A DNA stretch of 64,000 bases, from positions 186,001 through 250,000 of the forward strand of contig NC_007796.1 of the NCBI RefSeq assembly GCF_000013445.1, in the 5' to 3' direction. How positions within the stretch are numbered: the first letter of the stretch is position 1; each line of letters starts with the position of its first letter. The position numbers and the translations under genes were made by a program. The DNA comes from Methanospirillum hungatei JF-1 (GTDB lineage: Archaea > Halobacteriota > Methanomicrobia > Methanomicrobiales > Methanospirillaceae). Shown piece after piece: positions 26,075-35,994 of the stretch. The notes beneath the pieces are model-generated. The model saw nothing but the letters and a program-made list of their open reading frames with translations, had not been told where the DNA came from and made no database searches.

Positions 26075-27801
26075 GGGGAAGAACCGCATTTTTCCGGCTC
26101 TTCAAAGTTATTATCCCACAGATACCGATCATAAGTCTGGGAGTTCTCGCTGATATTCTGAAATACGGGGTAACCCTTCTTATCGGGTTATTGGGTGTCG
26201 ATCTGTTACGGATGGCACGGGAAGGAGCGGATGCTTCAGTTCTTATCCCCTGTGGGGTGCTCATCTGTATTCTGGCGGTTTCCAGAGGAGTGTTTGGATA
26301 CTTGAGCCCATATCTCTGCCATATCGGTGCATACCGGCTGCTTGCAGATCTTCGGGACCAGTTCTACCGCATCCTAGAACCACTTGCTCCTGCAATACTG
26401 ATGCATCGCCGAACCGGTGATATGGTTTCTGTTGCCGGGAATAATATTGAAACGCTTGAACTCTTCTTTGCTCATACTATCGCTCCGCTGATAACTGCAA
26501 TCGTCATCCCCATCCTGGTCTTTGTATCGCTCTTTTCTATCCATCCACATATCGCAGTAATATATGGAATCTTCACGATCCTGATACTTACTCTTCCAAG
26601 TCTTGCAATGTCTTTGAATAACGAACGGGGGGAGTGGCTTCGTGTGCTGGTTGGCGATATCCATGCATTTCTCATTGACAGTGTGCAGGGGATTCGGGAG
26701 ATCCTTGCATTCTCACGTTCATCATTCAGATATAATCAGGTAATGGACCTGAATGATGCCTACCAGGAAGAGTACGGCGTATATGTTCAAAAGAATTCGA
26801 TTATTACCGCGATATACATTCTGCTCCTTTCCGGAGGAATAATTTCACTCCTGGCAGACTCGTCACTCCTGACTGTTGCAGGATCTATCGATCCACTTTA
26901 CCTTCCGATTGTAGTCTTATTTGCTTCAGTAGGGTTCAGCTCGATGGCGAATGTCATTGAAATATCAAAACAACTCAGTCTGACCCTTGCCGGGGCAAAA
27001 CGACTCTATGACCTGATGGACTTAAAGCCCCATGTTACTGAACCTGAACAGCCTGTCTGTCCACACGAGTTTCAACCGTCTATCTCGGTTGATGGTGTTT
27101 CATTCCGGTATTCTGATACAGATGTTGATGTTTTACAGGATATCTCATTTGATGTTCCCATGGGAAAGACCGTTGCTCTCGTAGGCATGACAGGAGCAGG
27201 GAAGACAACGATTGCACATCTTATCATGCGATTCTGGGATCCTGTTCAGGGAATTATCCGGGTTGGAGGGTATGATATCCGTACCCTCTCCCTTTCATAT
27301 CTCCTGAATATGGTGGCGATGGTTACGCAGGATATTTTCCTCCTCAACACTTCTATCATGGAAAATATCAGGCTTGGCCGGGCTGATGCATCAGACGGAG
27401 AAGTGATGGCAGCCGCTTTGTTTGCCCGGATTCATGAGTTTATCTGTTCTCTTCCGAATGGATACCATACGATAGTCGGTGAACGGGGAATCAGACTATC
27501 CGGAGGTGAACGACAACGAATCGCCATAGCACGGGCTGTTTTGAAAAATGCACCCATATTGATCATGGATGAAGCAACTTCCGCCCTAGATACCTGTACA
27601 GAACTTGAGATACGAGAGGCTATGAAGGAATTAAGTATGGGAAGAACGGTGCTCATTATCGCCCACCGTCTTTCCACTATCATGCATGCCGACCAGATTC
27701 TGGTCCTCAGGGAAGGAAAGATAGTTGAACGAGGAACACATGAGGAATTAATCCGATTAAACCAGGTATATACCTCTTTGATCAAGGCACAGGAGATCTG
27801 A
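26071..27801 (+). CDS. CydC-like ABC exporter half-transporter, pair 1
   Basis: This 576-residue protein has a six-helix membrane domain and a C-terminal ATPase: GMTGAGKTT, LSGGERQRIAIAR, ILIMDEATSALD and IAHRLST. The coupling segment (LLADLRDQFYRILEPLAPA, RRTGDMVS) is CydC-like. Both ATPase halves of this pair have consensus motifs, so neither site looks degenerate. It follows its partner with a 4-base overlap and ends the first export pair. Nearly 300 bases separate it from the second pair. Confidence 0.85.
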   Translation: MRGRTAFFRLFKVIIPQIPIISLGVLADILKYGVTLLIGLLGVDLLRMAREGADASVLIPCGVLICILAVSRGVFGYLSPYLCHIGAYRLLADLRDQFYRILEPLAPAILMHRRTGDMVSVAGNNIETLELFFAHTIAPLITAIVIPILVFVSLFSIHPHIAVIYGIFTILILTLPSLAMSLNNERGEWLRVLVGDIHAFLIDSVQGIREILAFSRSSFRYNQVMDLNDAYQEEYGVYVQKNSIITAIYILLLSGGIISLLADSSLLTVAGSIDPLYLPIVVLFASVGFSSMANVIEISKQLSLTLAGAKRLYDLMDLKPHVTEPEQPVCPHEFQPSISVDGVSFRYSDTDVDVLQDISFDVPMGKTVALVGMTGAGKTTIAHLIMRFWDPVQGIIRVGGYDIRTLSLSYLLNMVAMVTQDIFLLNTSIMENIRLGRADASDGEVMAAALFARIHEFICSLPNGYHTIVGERGIRLSGGERQRIAIARAVLKNAPILIMDEATSALDTCTELEIREAMKELSMGRTVLIIAHRLSTIMHADQILVLREGKIVERGTHEELIRLNQVYTSLIKAQEI

Positions 27802-28095
27802 CATGATGCTTTTGTTTGAAACATACACCTGGTGCAATGGACGACCAAATGAGGGAGATGTGTGAGAATTGGGTATTCTGAAAAATGCGTTCAGCGATGT
27901 CTCATCACTGGAATATCCATTATGAGAAAGGAAAAGATGAAAAGAAATTGTAAATCTGATAACCAGGATCGGCATTCTGAAAAATTAATCCGAAATATTA
28001 GATATTGTCACCGGGACTGGCCTTTTCTTCTTTCATTATCCTTAAATGGAAACGAATGGAATTGCAGGTAAAATTTTTAAAGGAATTATTTAATT
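27802..28095. other. Gap between the two exporter pairs
   Basis: About 294 bases. Short frames occur but none looks real. The last bases (AAATTTTTAAAGGAATTATTTAATT) contain an AT-rich element and AAGGA before the ATG at 28096, so the second pair may have its own promoter. Confidence 0.35.
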
Positions 28096-29922
28096 ATGGT
28101 AGAATTACTGAAAGATGATAATATCTCATTGATATCTTGGCTCACCACTGCTCTTTTTGACCGGAGAATTTTCCATCTGGCAGAAGGGATGAGTCAGAGT
28201 ATGGCAGTTACAACCTTTGCCGGACTAATCAGTTCAGGAACGAATATTGGCATGCTCTTTCTGGTAAGTATGCTCATCGCCGGGGTTATGAATGGAGATC
28301 CTTTGATGAGCCTTGCTCCGGTCATCGGTGGTATGATCCTTCTTTTCATGATACGGGGCGGTGCAGAAGCCCTCCGGGATATTTCTGCACAAAGAACATC
28401 GGACCTGATGAAACTCTCGGTTCGCACACGAGTCTATGAACACCTGCTCAGGCTCGGGCCGGCATACACAGAACATAAAAGTTCCGGCTCTGTTGCTGCA
28501 ACAATAGCCGACGGGGTTGATACCCTTGAGCAATATGTCGGGTTTTTTATTCCCTGTCTGGTCCTGTGTTTTGTCGTGCCAGGTATTCTTTTTGTTGCAT
28601 TCTCCGTTATGCTGGACCTTCCGGTAGCACTCATCCTTCTCGTATTTGTTCCGCTTGTTCCCTTTTCGGTAGCCATGTCATATAAACTCTCATGGAATGA
28701 AAAACTGGACATCTGGCGGGATTACCATGACCTGAGTTCATATTATGCAGAAAGTCTGCAGGGACTGACCACTCTGAAGATGTTTGGTCTCAGTGACCAT
28801 CGTGCCGGATTACTGCATAAAAAAGCACAAAAATTGCAGGAAACATACATTAAAGCCCTTAAAATATTTTTTGGGGTTCATTATGTCTGTGATGTTGTTC
28901 CATACCTGGGGTATGGGCTTGCCCTTTTGTATGCCTGTATTCAGTTTTCATATGGAAAATTCGGCATTGAAGGGGTCATGACCGTACTCCTTGTCGGACC
29001 AATCTTTTATGAACATGTAATCGCACTTAGCCAGCATTTCCATAACAGCCTGTATGGAAAACGGGCACTTGATACCCTGGAGAAAATAATGGAAGAAGAA
29101 CCAGTGGTATCAGCTCCGGTTATCCCGGTTTCTGTTCACCGGACACCACCTCCGGCTGTCAGGTTCAATGACGTTTCGTTCTCATATGAAACGGGCCGTG
29201 AGGTTTTAAAAAATCTGACATTTGACGTAAAATCCGGTGAAACTGTTGCCCTGGTCGGAACTTCAGGAGTTGGGAAAAGTACGGTTATCGATCTTCTCTA
29301 CCGGTTTCATGATCCCCAGAAAGGGAGCATATATCTTGATGACACTCCGATTCATTCATTTCCACTTACCCAGCTTCGGGAACAGTTCTCCCTGGTATCA
29401 CAGGAGACGTACCTTTTTTATGATACTATCCGGAATAATCTCCTTATCGGAAATCCTGCAGCGGGGGAATCTGATATTATTGCAGCAGCAAATGCAGCCA
29501 ATATTCATGATTGGATAACCGGGCTTCCTGAAGGATATGATACCATAACCGGTGAGCGGGGAACCCGGCTCTCAGGTGGAGAAAAGCAACGGATTGCAAT
29601 AGCACGGGCAATTCTGAAGAATTCACCTGTTCTTCTCCTTGATGAGCCCACTTCCAGCATTGATGCCGGGAGCGAGAAACTAATCCAGAATGCTTTGGAT
29701 AAACTATGCAAAGACCGGACTGTTCTTGTCATTGCTCACCGGTTATCCACAATAAAAAGGGCAGATCGGATCATGGTTATGGATGAAGGACGAATTGTTG
29801 AGACCGGAACCCATGAAGAACTGCTCAAGTCTGGCGGTCATTATGCCCGACTGGTTCAGGCCCAGCTGCGAATGCTTGAATCTGCTCCTGTAGGGGGAGA
29901 TATTGTAGGGGGTGCAGAATGA
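28096..29922 (+). CDS. CydD-like ABC exporter half-transporter, pair 2
   Basis: This 608-residue protein has the same layout as the first CydD-like protein: six membrane helices, then GTSGVGKST, LSGGEKQRIAIAR, VLLLDEPTSSID and IAHRLST. The motif LGPAYTEHKSSGSVAATIADGVDTLEQYVG closely parallels that of its paralogue at 24239. The pair therefore arose by tandem duplication of two genes at once. It overlaps its partner gene by four bases. It may have a different substrate from pair 1; sequence alone does not say. Confidence 0.85.
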   Translation: MVELLKDDNISLISWLTTALFDRRIFHLAEGMSQSMAVTTFAGLISSGTNIGMLFLVSMLIAGVMNGDPLMSLAPVIGGMILLFMIRGGAEALRDISAQRTSDLMKLSVRTRVYEHLLRLGPAYTEHKSSGSVAATIADGVDTLEQYVGFFIPCLVLCFVVPGILFVAFSVMLDLPVALILLVFVPLVPFSVAMSYKLSWNEKLDIWRDYHDLSSYYAESLQGLTTLKMFGLSDHRAGLLHKKAQKLQETYIKALKIFFGVHYVCDVVPYLGYGLALLYACIQFSYGKFGIEGVMTVLLVGPIFYEHVIALSQHFHNSLYGKRALDTLEKIMEEEPVVSAPVIPVSVHRTPPPAVRFNDVSFSYETGREVLKNLTFDVKSGETVALVGTSGVGKSTVIDLLYRFHDPQKGSIYLDDTPIHSFPLTQLREQFSLVSQETYLFYDTIRNNLLIGNPAAGESDIIAAANAANIHDWITGLPEGYDTITGERGTRLSGGEKQRIAIARAILKNSPVLLLDEPTSSIDAGSEKLIQNALDKLCKDRTVLVIAHRLSTIKRADRIMVMDEGRIVETGTHEELLKSGGHYARLVQAQLRMLESAPVGGDIVGGAE

Positions 29923-31658
29923 CTCAAGCAACACCACTTCAGCAATTAATCAGGCTGAGCGGCCTTGTGAAATCCCATCTCCGCCTTCTTGCAGCGGGAA
30001 TGATCTGTGATGCGACAAAGCAACTGATTACGATCGGGATTGGTCTTTTGGGTGTTTTTCTCATCTATACTGCAAAAGAACAGAGCAACGCTTCCGCTCT
30101 TCTTCCAATAGGAGGAGCGATCCTGATTCTTGCCCTTGCACGGGGAGTTTGCGGGTACTTCGGGCCATATCTTAATCATATTGCAGCATTTCAGGTATTA
30201 TCAGATCTCCGGAATCAGTTATACCGGAAAGTAGATCCACTTGCTCCTGCTATCTTTATCTCCCGGAGAACCGGCGATCTTGTTTCGGTAGCGATTAATA
30301 ATATCGAAATACTGGAACTCTTTTTTGCTCATACGCTGACCCAGATTGTTGTTGCAGTTCTGGTGCCGTTGATTGTTCTCTGTGGCCTTTTGTTTATTCA
30401 TCCGTCACTTGCAGGAATTCTTCTGATATTCCTTATTATGACGGCTCTTATTCCGACTCTTGCTATCAGGATGAATGAAAAGAAAGGAGATCATCTCAGG
30501 CTGTTCCTTGCCAACATGGGGAGTTTTCTCATCGACAGTGTCCAGGGTATATGGGAAATCCTTGCATTTGGAAGAGGAAAAGACAGGCTTGAGGCAATAA
30601 TCCGAATGGTTCTGGAATACCGGAAAGAACAACGGTCATATGTCCAGGTAAATGCCTGTGCATCAGCTTCATACGCGGTTCTCGTATCCGGTGGTATTGT
30701 CATTGTTCTTGTGGCGGCTACTATTCTTACTCAGAATGGAGAGATCAATCCATTCTATCTTCCTATTACTGTCATATTGTCAGCCGGAGCATTTAGTGCT
30801 ACACGGGAAGTTGTTGAGGTGTCAAAACAACTGAGCATGACCATTGCCGGCGCAAAACGGTTCTTTGAAATCATGGATGACATTCCGGTAGTTCAGGAAA
30901 ATGGCTCACCGGCAGTAGCATTGTCAGCAGTTCCAGAAATTGAGGTATCTAATGTCTGGTTCAGATATGGAGAATCGGAGCCCTATGTTCTCAAAGGAGT
31001 ATCATTTACCATCCCTTCAGGATGCACAGCAGCAATAGTCGGCCTTACCGGAGCTGGGAAAACAACACTTACTCATCTTCTCATGCGGTTTTGGGATCCG
31101 GAGAAGGGCTCTATCAGGATTGACGGACATGATATCAGGGATCTGAACCTTAATTATCTCAGAAATACGGTTTCTATCGTTACCCAGGATATCTTTCTCT
31201 TTAATACCTCTATCCGGGAAAATATCCGGGTGGGGAAGGCATCAGCTACTGATCAGGAAGTGGAACAGGCTGCACGATTTGCCCGGATTCACGAGTTTAT
31301 CTCCGGACTTCCGGATGGATACGAAACAATTGTCGGAGAACGGGGGATTCGTCTTTCCGGTGGTGAACGTCAGAGGGTTGCAATTGCCAGGGCAATTCTT
31401 AAAAATTCTCCGGTCCTTATCATGGACGAGGCGACCAGTAATCTGGATACCGGAACTGAAATGATGATCCGGGATACCATTCGTGAACTGATGAAAGGAA
31501 AGACGGTATTTATGATCGCACACCGGCTCAGTACAGTGGTTCATGCTGATACGATCCTCGTGCTCAACCAGGGAGAGATAATTGAGCAGGGTACTCACCA
31601 TGAATTGTTACAGCATGATGGATTGTACGCTTCACTTATTGCAGCTCAGGAGATATAA
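29919..31658 (+). CDS. CydC-like ABC exporter half-transporter, pair 2
   Basis: This 579-residue partner of the preceding protein has a membrane domain with LRNQLYRKVDPLAPAIF and SRRTGDLVSVAINNIEILELF, then an ATPase with GLTGAGKTT, LSGGERQRVAIAR, VLIMDEATSNLD and IAHRLST. It is the paralogue of 26071-27801. It ends at a hairpin that overlaps the stop codon and probably closes the transcript that began with the FecCD-type permease. Confidence 0.85.
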   Translation: MTQATPLQQLIRLSGLVKSHLRLLAAGMICDATKQLITIGIGLLGVFLIYTAKEQSNASALLPIGGAILILALARGVCGYFGPYLNHIAAFQVLSDLRNQLYRKVDPLAPAIFISRRTGDLVSVAINNIEILELFFAHTLTQIVVAVLVPLIVLCGLLFIHPSLAGILLIFLIMTALIPTLAIRMNEKKGDHLRLFLANMGSFLIDSVQGIWEILAFGRGKDRLEAIIRMVLEYRKEQRSYVQVNACASASYAVLVSGGIVIVLVAATILTQNGEINPFYLPITVILSAGAFSATREVVEVSKQLSMTIAGAKRFFEIMDDIPVVQENGSPAVALSAVPEIEVSNVWFRYGESEPYVLKGVSFTIPSGCTAAIVGLTGAGKTTLTHLLMRFWDPEKGSIRIDGHDIRDLNLNYLRNTVSIVTQDIFLFNTSIRENIRVGKASATDQEVEQAARFARIHEFISGLPDGYETIVGERGIRLSGGERQRVAIARAILKNSPVLIMDEATSNLDTGTEMMIRDTIRELMKGKTVFMIAHRLSTVVHADTILVLNQGEIIEQGTHHELLQHDGLYASLIAAQEI

Positions 31659-31667
31659 GGTATCTCC
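31649..31667 (+). terminator. Terminator hairpin after exporter pair 2
   Basis: A perfect 7-bp stem (GGAGATA / TATCTCC) with a 5-base loop includes the stop codon. It is followed within 30 bases by a T-rich run (GATTTTTTC). Confidence 0.5.
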
Positions 31668-31810
31668 TCTTTGAATTCTTTGATTTTTTCTGGATTCATC
31701 AGATCTCATGAGATCGTTCATTATCTTGGGATTGTTCGTTTACTGATTCAATGGATATTCTTTAATGGGTAGTAAATTCTTTTCTCTTACCACTATTTAA
31801 TTAACATTAT

Positions 31811-31824
31811 GTATTACGAAATAC
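31811..31824. promoter_or_regulatory. Near-palindromic motif before cassette A
   Basis: GTATTACGAAATAC has arms GTATT and AATAC around ACGA and lies 18 bases before the ATG at 31843. Related sequences precede other Nik/Opp-type cassettes: GTATTACGAAATTT at 49140 and GTATTACCGAAAT at 58678. It may be the binding site of a metal-sensing regulator; no regulator gene is visible in the window. Confidence 0.4.
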
Positions 31825-31842
31825 AATAATTACATATTCATC

Positions 31843-32772
31843 ATGCTTCAGGTATCCAATTTAAAAACTTCATTCAGAACACCAGAAGGGATTGTAAAGG
31901 CTGTTGATTCTATTGATTTATCCCTTCGGAAAGGAGAGAAAGTTGGCCTGATTGGTGAGACTGGTTGCGGAAAAACGGTATTTGGCATGTCTGTTGTTCG
32001 TCTGCTTCCTCATAACACTTCAATCTCTGGAAAGGTATCATATAAAGGAAAGGATCTCATGACCGTTCCGGAGAGTCACATGCAGAATATCCGGGGGAGT
32101 GAAATCTCATTTATTCTTCAGAATCCAAGTGTCTCATTAAATCCGCTCATGCGAGTCGGCGGGCAGATTGAGGAAGCAGTCCGGAAAGGAAAGAATCTTT
32201 CAGCTCAGGAATCCAGGAAAGAGACGTTACGCCTGCTCAAAGAAGTAAACTTTCAGGATCCTGAATATATCATGAACCGGTATCCTCATGAACTAAGTGG
32301 CGGAATGAAGCAGAGGGTGATGATAGCTATTGGCATTGCAAGTGAGCCAGATCTGATCATTGCAGATGAACCGACAAAAGCCCTTGATAAGGGGAATAAG
32401 AAGGAGATACTAAGTCTCCTCTCAGATACTGCAGAGAGAAGTTCCATGATCATGATCACCCATGATCTGGCTGCTGCCTCAGAGTTATGTGACCGGATCC
32501 TCGTTATGTATGCCGGTGAGATTGTTGAGGATGGCCCCTGTGATGAGATACTCTCTGATCCCCTGCATCCGTATACGATAGCATTCATAAAGGCTCATCC
32601 AAAAAACGGGTGCAAGGCAATTCCTGGAAGTAGTCCTTCACTCATTGATCTCCCCTCCGGATGCAGGTTTCACCCACGATGCCCTGATGCCTGCGCCAAA
32701 TGCAGAACGAATCATCCCGATCTCTCAAATGGTCACTCACATCACAGGAAGAACAGATGTCATTGCCATTAA
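31843..32772 (+). CDS. Nickel/oligopeptide ABC importer ATPase (NikD/OppD type), cassette A
   Basis: This 309-residue ATPase has Walker A (GETGCGKT), signature (LSGGMKQRVMIA) and Walker B (LIIADEPTKALD). The C-terminal oligopeptide-transporter extension carries Cys residues (CRFHPRCPDACAKC), as in OppD/DppD, where they can hold an iron-sulfur cluster. It pairs with the NikE/OppF-type ATPase that begins inside its last 16 bases. It is the first gene of cassette A, which continues through a methyltransferase, binding protein and two permeases. The choice between nickel and peptide as substrate is not settled by sequence. Confidence 0.9.
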   Translation: MLQVSNLKTSFRTPEGIVKAVDSIDLSLRKGEKVGLIGETGCGKTVFGMSVVRLLPHNTSISGKVSYKGKDLMTVPESHMQNIRGSEISFILQNPSVSLNPLMRVGGQIEEAVRKGKNLSAQESRKETLRLLKEVNFQDPEYIMNRYPHELSGGMKQRVMIAIGIASEPDLIIADEPTKALDKGNKKEILSLLSDTAERSSMIMITHDLAAASELCDRILVMYAGEIVEDGPCDEILSDPLHPYTIAFIKAHPKNGCKAIPGSSPSLIDLPSGCRFHPRCPDACAKCRTNHPDLSNGHSHHRKNRCHCH

Positions 32773-33476
32773 TCGAAGTGAAGAACCTGACCAAGGTATA
32801 TCATTCCGGGTTATTTAAAAGGGAAGTTAAAGTTGCAGTCCATGATGTCTCATTCACGCTTCATACGGGGGAGACTCTTGGTCTTATTGGTGAATCCGGG
32901 AGTGGAAAGACAACAATCGGAAGGCTTGTACTCAGATTAATCGACCCGACTTCAGGGAGAATCAGCTACAAGGGTCGGGATATCACCCATGTAAGCAGGA
33001 AGGAGATGCGACCACTGCGAAGGGAAATGCAGATAATCTTTCAGGATCCTGAAAGTTCGTTAAATCCGAAGATGCGGATCTATCAGATAATTGAAGAACC
33101 TCTCCTATTGTATACGGAGTTATCCCCGAAAGAGAGGGATGAAAAGATTCGATCCATGGTATCCTATATCGGGCTCACTGAAGAGTACTTAAGCAGATAT
33201 CCGTATCAGCTCAGTGGGGGGCAGAACCAGCGTATTGTTCTGGCAAGAATTCTGATTCTGGAACCTGAGTTTTTGGTGGCTGATGAGCCGACAGCATCAC
33301 TTGATGTATCAGTTCAGGCTCAGATTATTGAAATATTGAAGCGATGGAAACAGGAGCATACTCTTAGCATTCTCTTTATATCTCATGATGAAGATCTGAT
33401 CAAAACCCTGTGTGATCGGGTTATTCAGATTCATGATGGTCGTATTCAGGATCTGCAAGACCGAAACACATCCTGA
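32757..33476 (+). CDS. Nickel/oligopeptide ABC importer ATPase (NikE/OppF type), cassette A
   Basis: This ATPase has [22 protein letters not shown] and [12 protein letters not shown]. The frame is open from 32700, but the preferred start is ATG 32757 ([17 protein letters not shown]): it begins where the family begins and follows AGGA. It lacks the long C-terminal extension of the partner ATPase. Together they would drive the two permeases at 35995 and 36978. Confidence 0.88.
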   Translation: MSLPLIEVKNLTKVYHSGLFKREVKVAVHDVSFTLHTGETLGLIGESGSGKTTIGRLVLRLIDPTSGRISYKGRDITHVSRKEMRPLRREMQIIFQDPESSLNPKMRIYQIIEEPLLLYTELSPKERDEKIRSMVSYIGLTEEYLSRYPYQLSGGQNQRIVLARILILEPEFLVADEPTASLDVSVQAQIIEILKRWKQEHTLSILFISHDEDLIKTLCDRVIQIHDGRIQDLQDRNTS

Positions 33477-33607
33477 TTCTGAAGGTCAAAAAAGGGACAA
33501 TCTATTTTTTTCACCAATATGATAAGAAACGACATTCGGCGGTAATTTTTTACAATATTTCATACATAATTAAAAATATTCATAACTTATCTGATCATAC
33601 AATTATT

Positions 33608-34369
33608 ATGGCTCCTGATCCGTCTGGTATCAAAGAAATGATCCAATCTGCATGGGATGAGTCTGCAGAGCGGTACGACATGCAACATGCCCATGGAGTC
33701 CAGTCAGAAGAGGAGCATACAGCATGGGTAAACCTGTTTAAACAGTTTACCTCTGATACCCCGATCACGGTCCTTGACATTGGTTGTGGAACCGGTGAGA
33801 TGAGTCTTCTTCTTGCAGAGATGGGGCATTCGGTTCATGCAATCGATCTCTCTGAGAACATGCTGAAGAGAGCAGAGGATAAAGCCAGGAAAAAAGGCTA
33901 CTCTATTTCGTTTTCAATTGACGATGCAGAATCTCTCTCATATGATGATGAATCATTTGACTTGGTTATAAACCGCCACCTGCTCTGGACGTTACCGGAT
34001 CCTGAAAAAGCGCTGAGAGAGTGGAACCGGGTCCTGAAACCCCGTGGGATGATAGCAGTTATCGATGGACTCTGGTTCCCTGAATCACTCTCTGGTAAAT
34101 CCCGAAGGTTCCTCTCGAAACTTGGGATTCTTATTTCTGAACGCAGAAACCCGTTCAAGTCATATTATCCGGATGAACTGATCGATAACCTCCCTCATCC
34201 GAAAGGGATGGAGGCCTTCGAAGCAGTGAAATATGTAGAACGTGCAGGATTCCATAATGTCACCCTGCATTCCCTGGATGAAATTATGACCATTCAGAGG
34301 AAGTACATGCCTCTTTCAAACCGGATAGGGTATCAGATGCCTTATTATCTCGTACATGGTGTGAAATAG
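33608..34369 (+). CDS. Class I SAM-dependent methyltransferase, cassette A (first)
   Basis: This 253-residue Rossmann-fold methyltransferase has motif I VLDIGCGTGEMSLLLAE, an acidic motif II (HAIDLSENML) and the post-motif NRHLLWTLPDPEKALREWNR, which is shared with three other methyltransferases in this window. It is soluble, with no membrane segment. It sits between the ATPases and the binding protein of cassette A. The acceptor is unknown. Repeated linkage to importer cassettes suggests it acts on the imported ligand or a chelator. Confidence 0.88.
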   Translation: MAPDPSGIKEMIQSAWDESAERYDMQHAHGVQSEEEHTAWVNLFKQFTSDTPITVLDIGCGTGEMSLLLAEMGHSVHAIDLSENMLKRAEDKARKKGYSISFSIDDAESLSYDDESFDLVINRHLLWTLPDPEKALREWNRVLKPRGMIAVIDGLWFPESLSGKSRRFLSKLGILISERRNPFKSYYPDELIDNLPHPKGMEAFEAVKYVERAGFHNVTLHSLDEIMTIQRKYMPLSNRIGYQMPYYLVHGVK

Positions 34370-34407
34370 GTTAATGGGATAAGTAATTTTACATTTTGGT
34401 AGTTAGT

Positions 34408-35988
34408 ATGATAAAAAAAATTATTGCAGGAGTATTTCTCGTTCTCCTCCTTATCGGAACGTGCGGTCTGGTATATGCGGATGGGAAGACCGTGGTAATT
34501 GGGCTGAGTGAAGAACCAACGGATTTAAATCCAATCCGTTCTGCAGGTAATGCAGTCTTTTATGATGTAATTAAGGTTTTTAATGGACTTATCAAGTCAG
34601 ATAACAACCTTGAGATGATAGGAGATCTTGCAAGTTCATGGGAACAGCCGGATCCTACGACTATCATCTTTCATCTGAGAGATGGTGTAAAATGGCATGA
34701 TGGGACTGAATTCACCGCTGATGACGTCAAGTTCACGTATGATCTTATGACCAGCGGTGAAAATGTGGCAGTCTTTCCAACTTCGGGCGAATACAGTATA
34801 ATCTCTTCAGTTGATGTGGTCGATAAAAAAACCGTTAAGTTCACACTCAAGGAGGCAAGTGTCCCCTTTATGGAATGGCTTGCACTTCCCATTCTGCCAA
34901 AACATATCCTTGCCGGGCAGGATCTGAGTTCAACTGAATTCTGGCAAAAGCCTGTTGGAACCGGGCCTTATGTTTTTGACAGTTGGAATAAGGGAGAGGA
35001 GATCATCTTCAAAGCAAATCCTAATTACTTTGGAGATAAACCAAAGATTGAGACAGTTCGGTATATCATCCTTCCAGATGAGAATTCACGAATTAACCTT
35101 CTGAAAAGCGGTGATGTCCAGGCAATTAAGATACTCCCCAAATCTTCAAAGGCACTTGAAGGTCAGGCAGGAGTAAAAATCATTTCAAACCCGTCAGCAA
35201 ACTGGTATGGTATTAATCTTCCCTATATTCTTCCCCAGTTCAAGGATACTGCCGTTCACCAGGCTATTGCCTATGCTTTAAACAAAAAACTTATGGTTGA
35301 TACGATCTTCGCTGGTCATGCAGTGCCTGCCTATGGACCATATCGGAAAGAGAGCTGGGTGTATAATCCTGCAATAGAGTTTAACCAGGATGTAGAAAAA
35401 GCTAAAAAGCTTCTTGATGATGCCGGGTGGAAACCAGGAAAAGATGGTATAAGAGAAAAAGATGGTGTAAAATTAGAATTTGAACTTTTATATGTTGCAA
35501 CATCAGAGGAAAGGAAAGATTTAGCGGTTGCTGTTGCATCTGATCTTGAAAAGATCGGTATCAGGGCGATCCCAACATCCAAAGCCAACTGGGATGAGTT
35601 AAATCAGAATGTTTTCCATAATAATGCGGTGATTATGGCTTTTGGTTCACCCTTTGATCCTGACAATAACAATTACCAGATCTATCATAGTTCATACATC
35701 GGTAATGGTTGGAATAATCCGGCTGGATATTGTAATCCAGAAGTTGACCGGCTTTTAGAACAGGGGCGAACCACTTCAGATAGGGAGGAACGTAAAAAGA
35801 TCTATGGTCAGTATCAGAAGATTCTCTCCGAAGATCAGCCAACTCCGCAGATTCTCTTCTCAAACTACGTCTTTGCAGTGAGTGACAAACTTACTGGATT
35901 AGTTCCCCGGATGGGTCCACATGGATCTATGGGTGGAATTAACGGAGAATTATGGTGGAATATTGAAGAGTGGGATATAAGGAGTTAA
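34408..35988 (+). CDS. Nickel/peptide ABC binding protein (family 5), cassette A
   Basis: This exported binding protein of about 526 residues has a signal peptide (IIAGVFLVLLLIGTCGLVYA). Family 5 motifs follow, such as LASSWEQPDPTTIIFHLRDG, VKWHDGTEFTADDVKFTYD and VGTGPYVFDSW. The ATG at 34408 is preferred over the upstream TTG because the signal peptide starts there. It would deliver the ligand to the permeases that follow, beginning 6 bases after its stop. It is clearly less like the binding proteins of cassettes B, C and D than those are to one another. Confidence 0.9.
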   Translation: MIKKIIAGVFLVLLLIGTCGLVYADGKTVVIGLSEEPTDLNPIRSAGNAVFYDVIKVFNGLIKSDNNLEMIGDLASSWEQPDPTTIIFHLRDGVKWHDGTEFTADDVKFTYDLMTSGENVAVFPTSGEYSIISSVDVVDKKTVKFTLKEASVPFMEWLALPILPKHILAGQDLSSTEFWQKPVGTGPYVFDSWNKGEEIIFKANPNYFGDKPKIETVRYIILPDENSRINLLKSGDVQAIKILPKSSKALEGQAGVKIISNPSANWYGINLPYILPQFKDTAVHQAIAYALNKKLMVDTIFAGHAVPAYGPYRKESWVYNPAIEFNQDVEKAKKLLDDAGWKPGKDGIREKDGVKLEFELLYVATSEERKDLAVAVASDLEKIGIRAIPTSKANWDELNQNVFHNNAVIMAFGSPFDPDNNNYQIYHSSYIGNGWNNPAGYCNPEVDRLLEQGRTTSDREERKKIYGQYQKILSEDQPTPQILFSNYVFAVSDKLTGLVPRMGPHGSMGGINGELWWNIEEWDIRS

Positions 35989-35994
35989 ATACTC

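Noticed and set aside
27802-28071. Short basic frame near 27862-28071 as a small protein gene
   Set aside because: Its composition looks random, it has no ribosome site and lies in the gap between two exporter operons.
32700-32756. Extended start of the cassette A NikE-type ATPase
   Set aside because: The extra residues lie in another frame of the partner gene, lack homology and precede a better ATG with a ribosome site.
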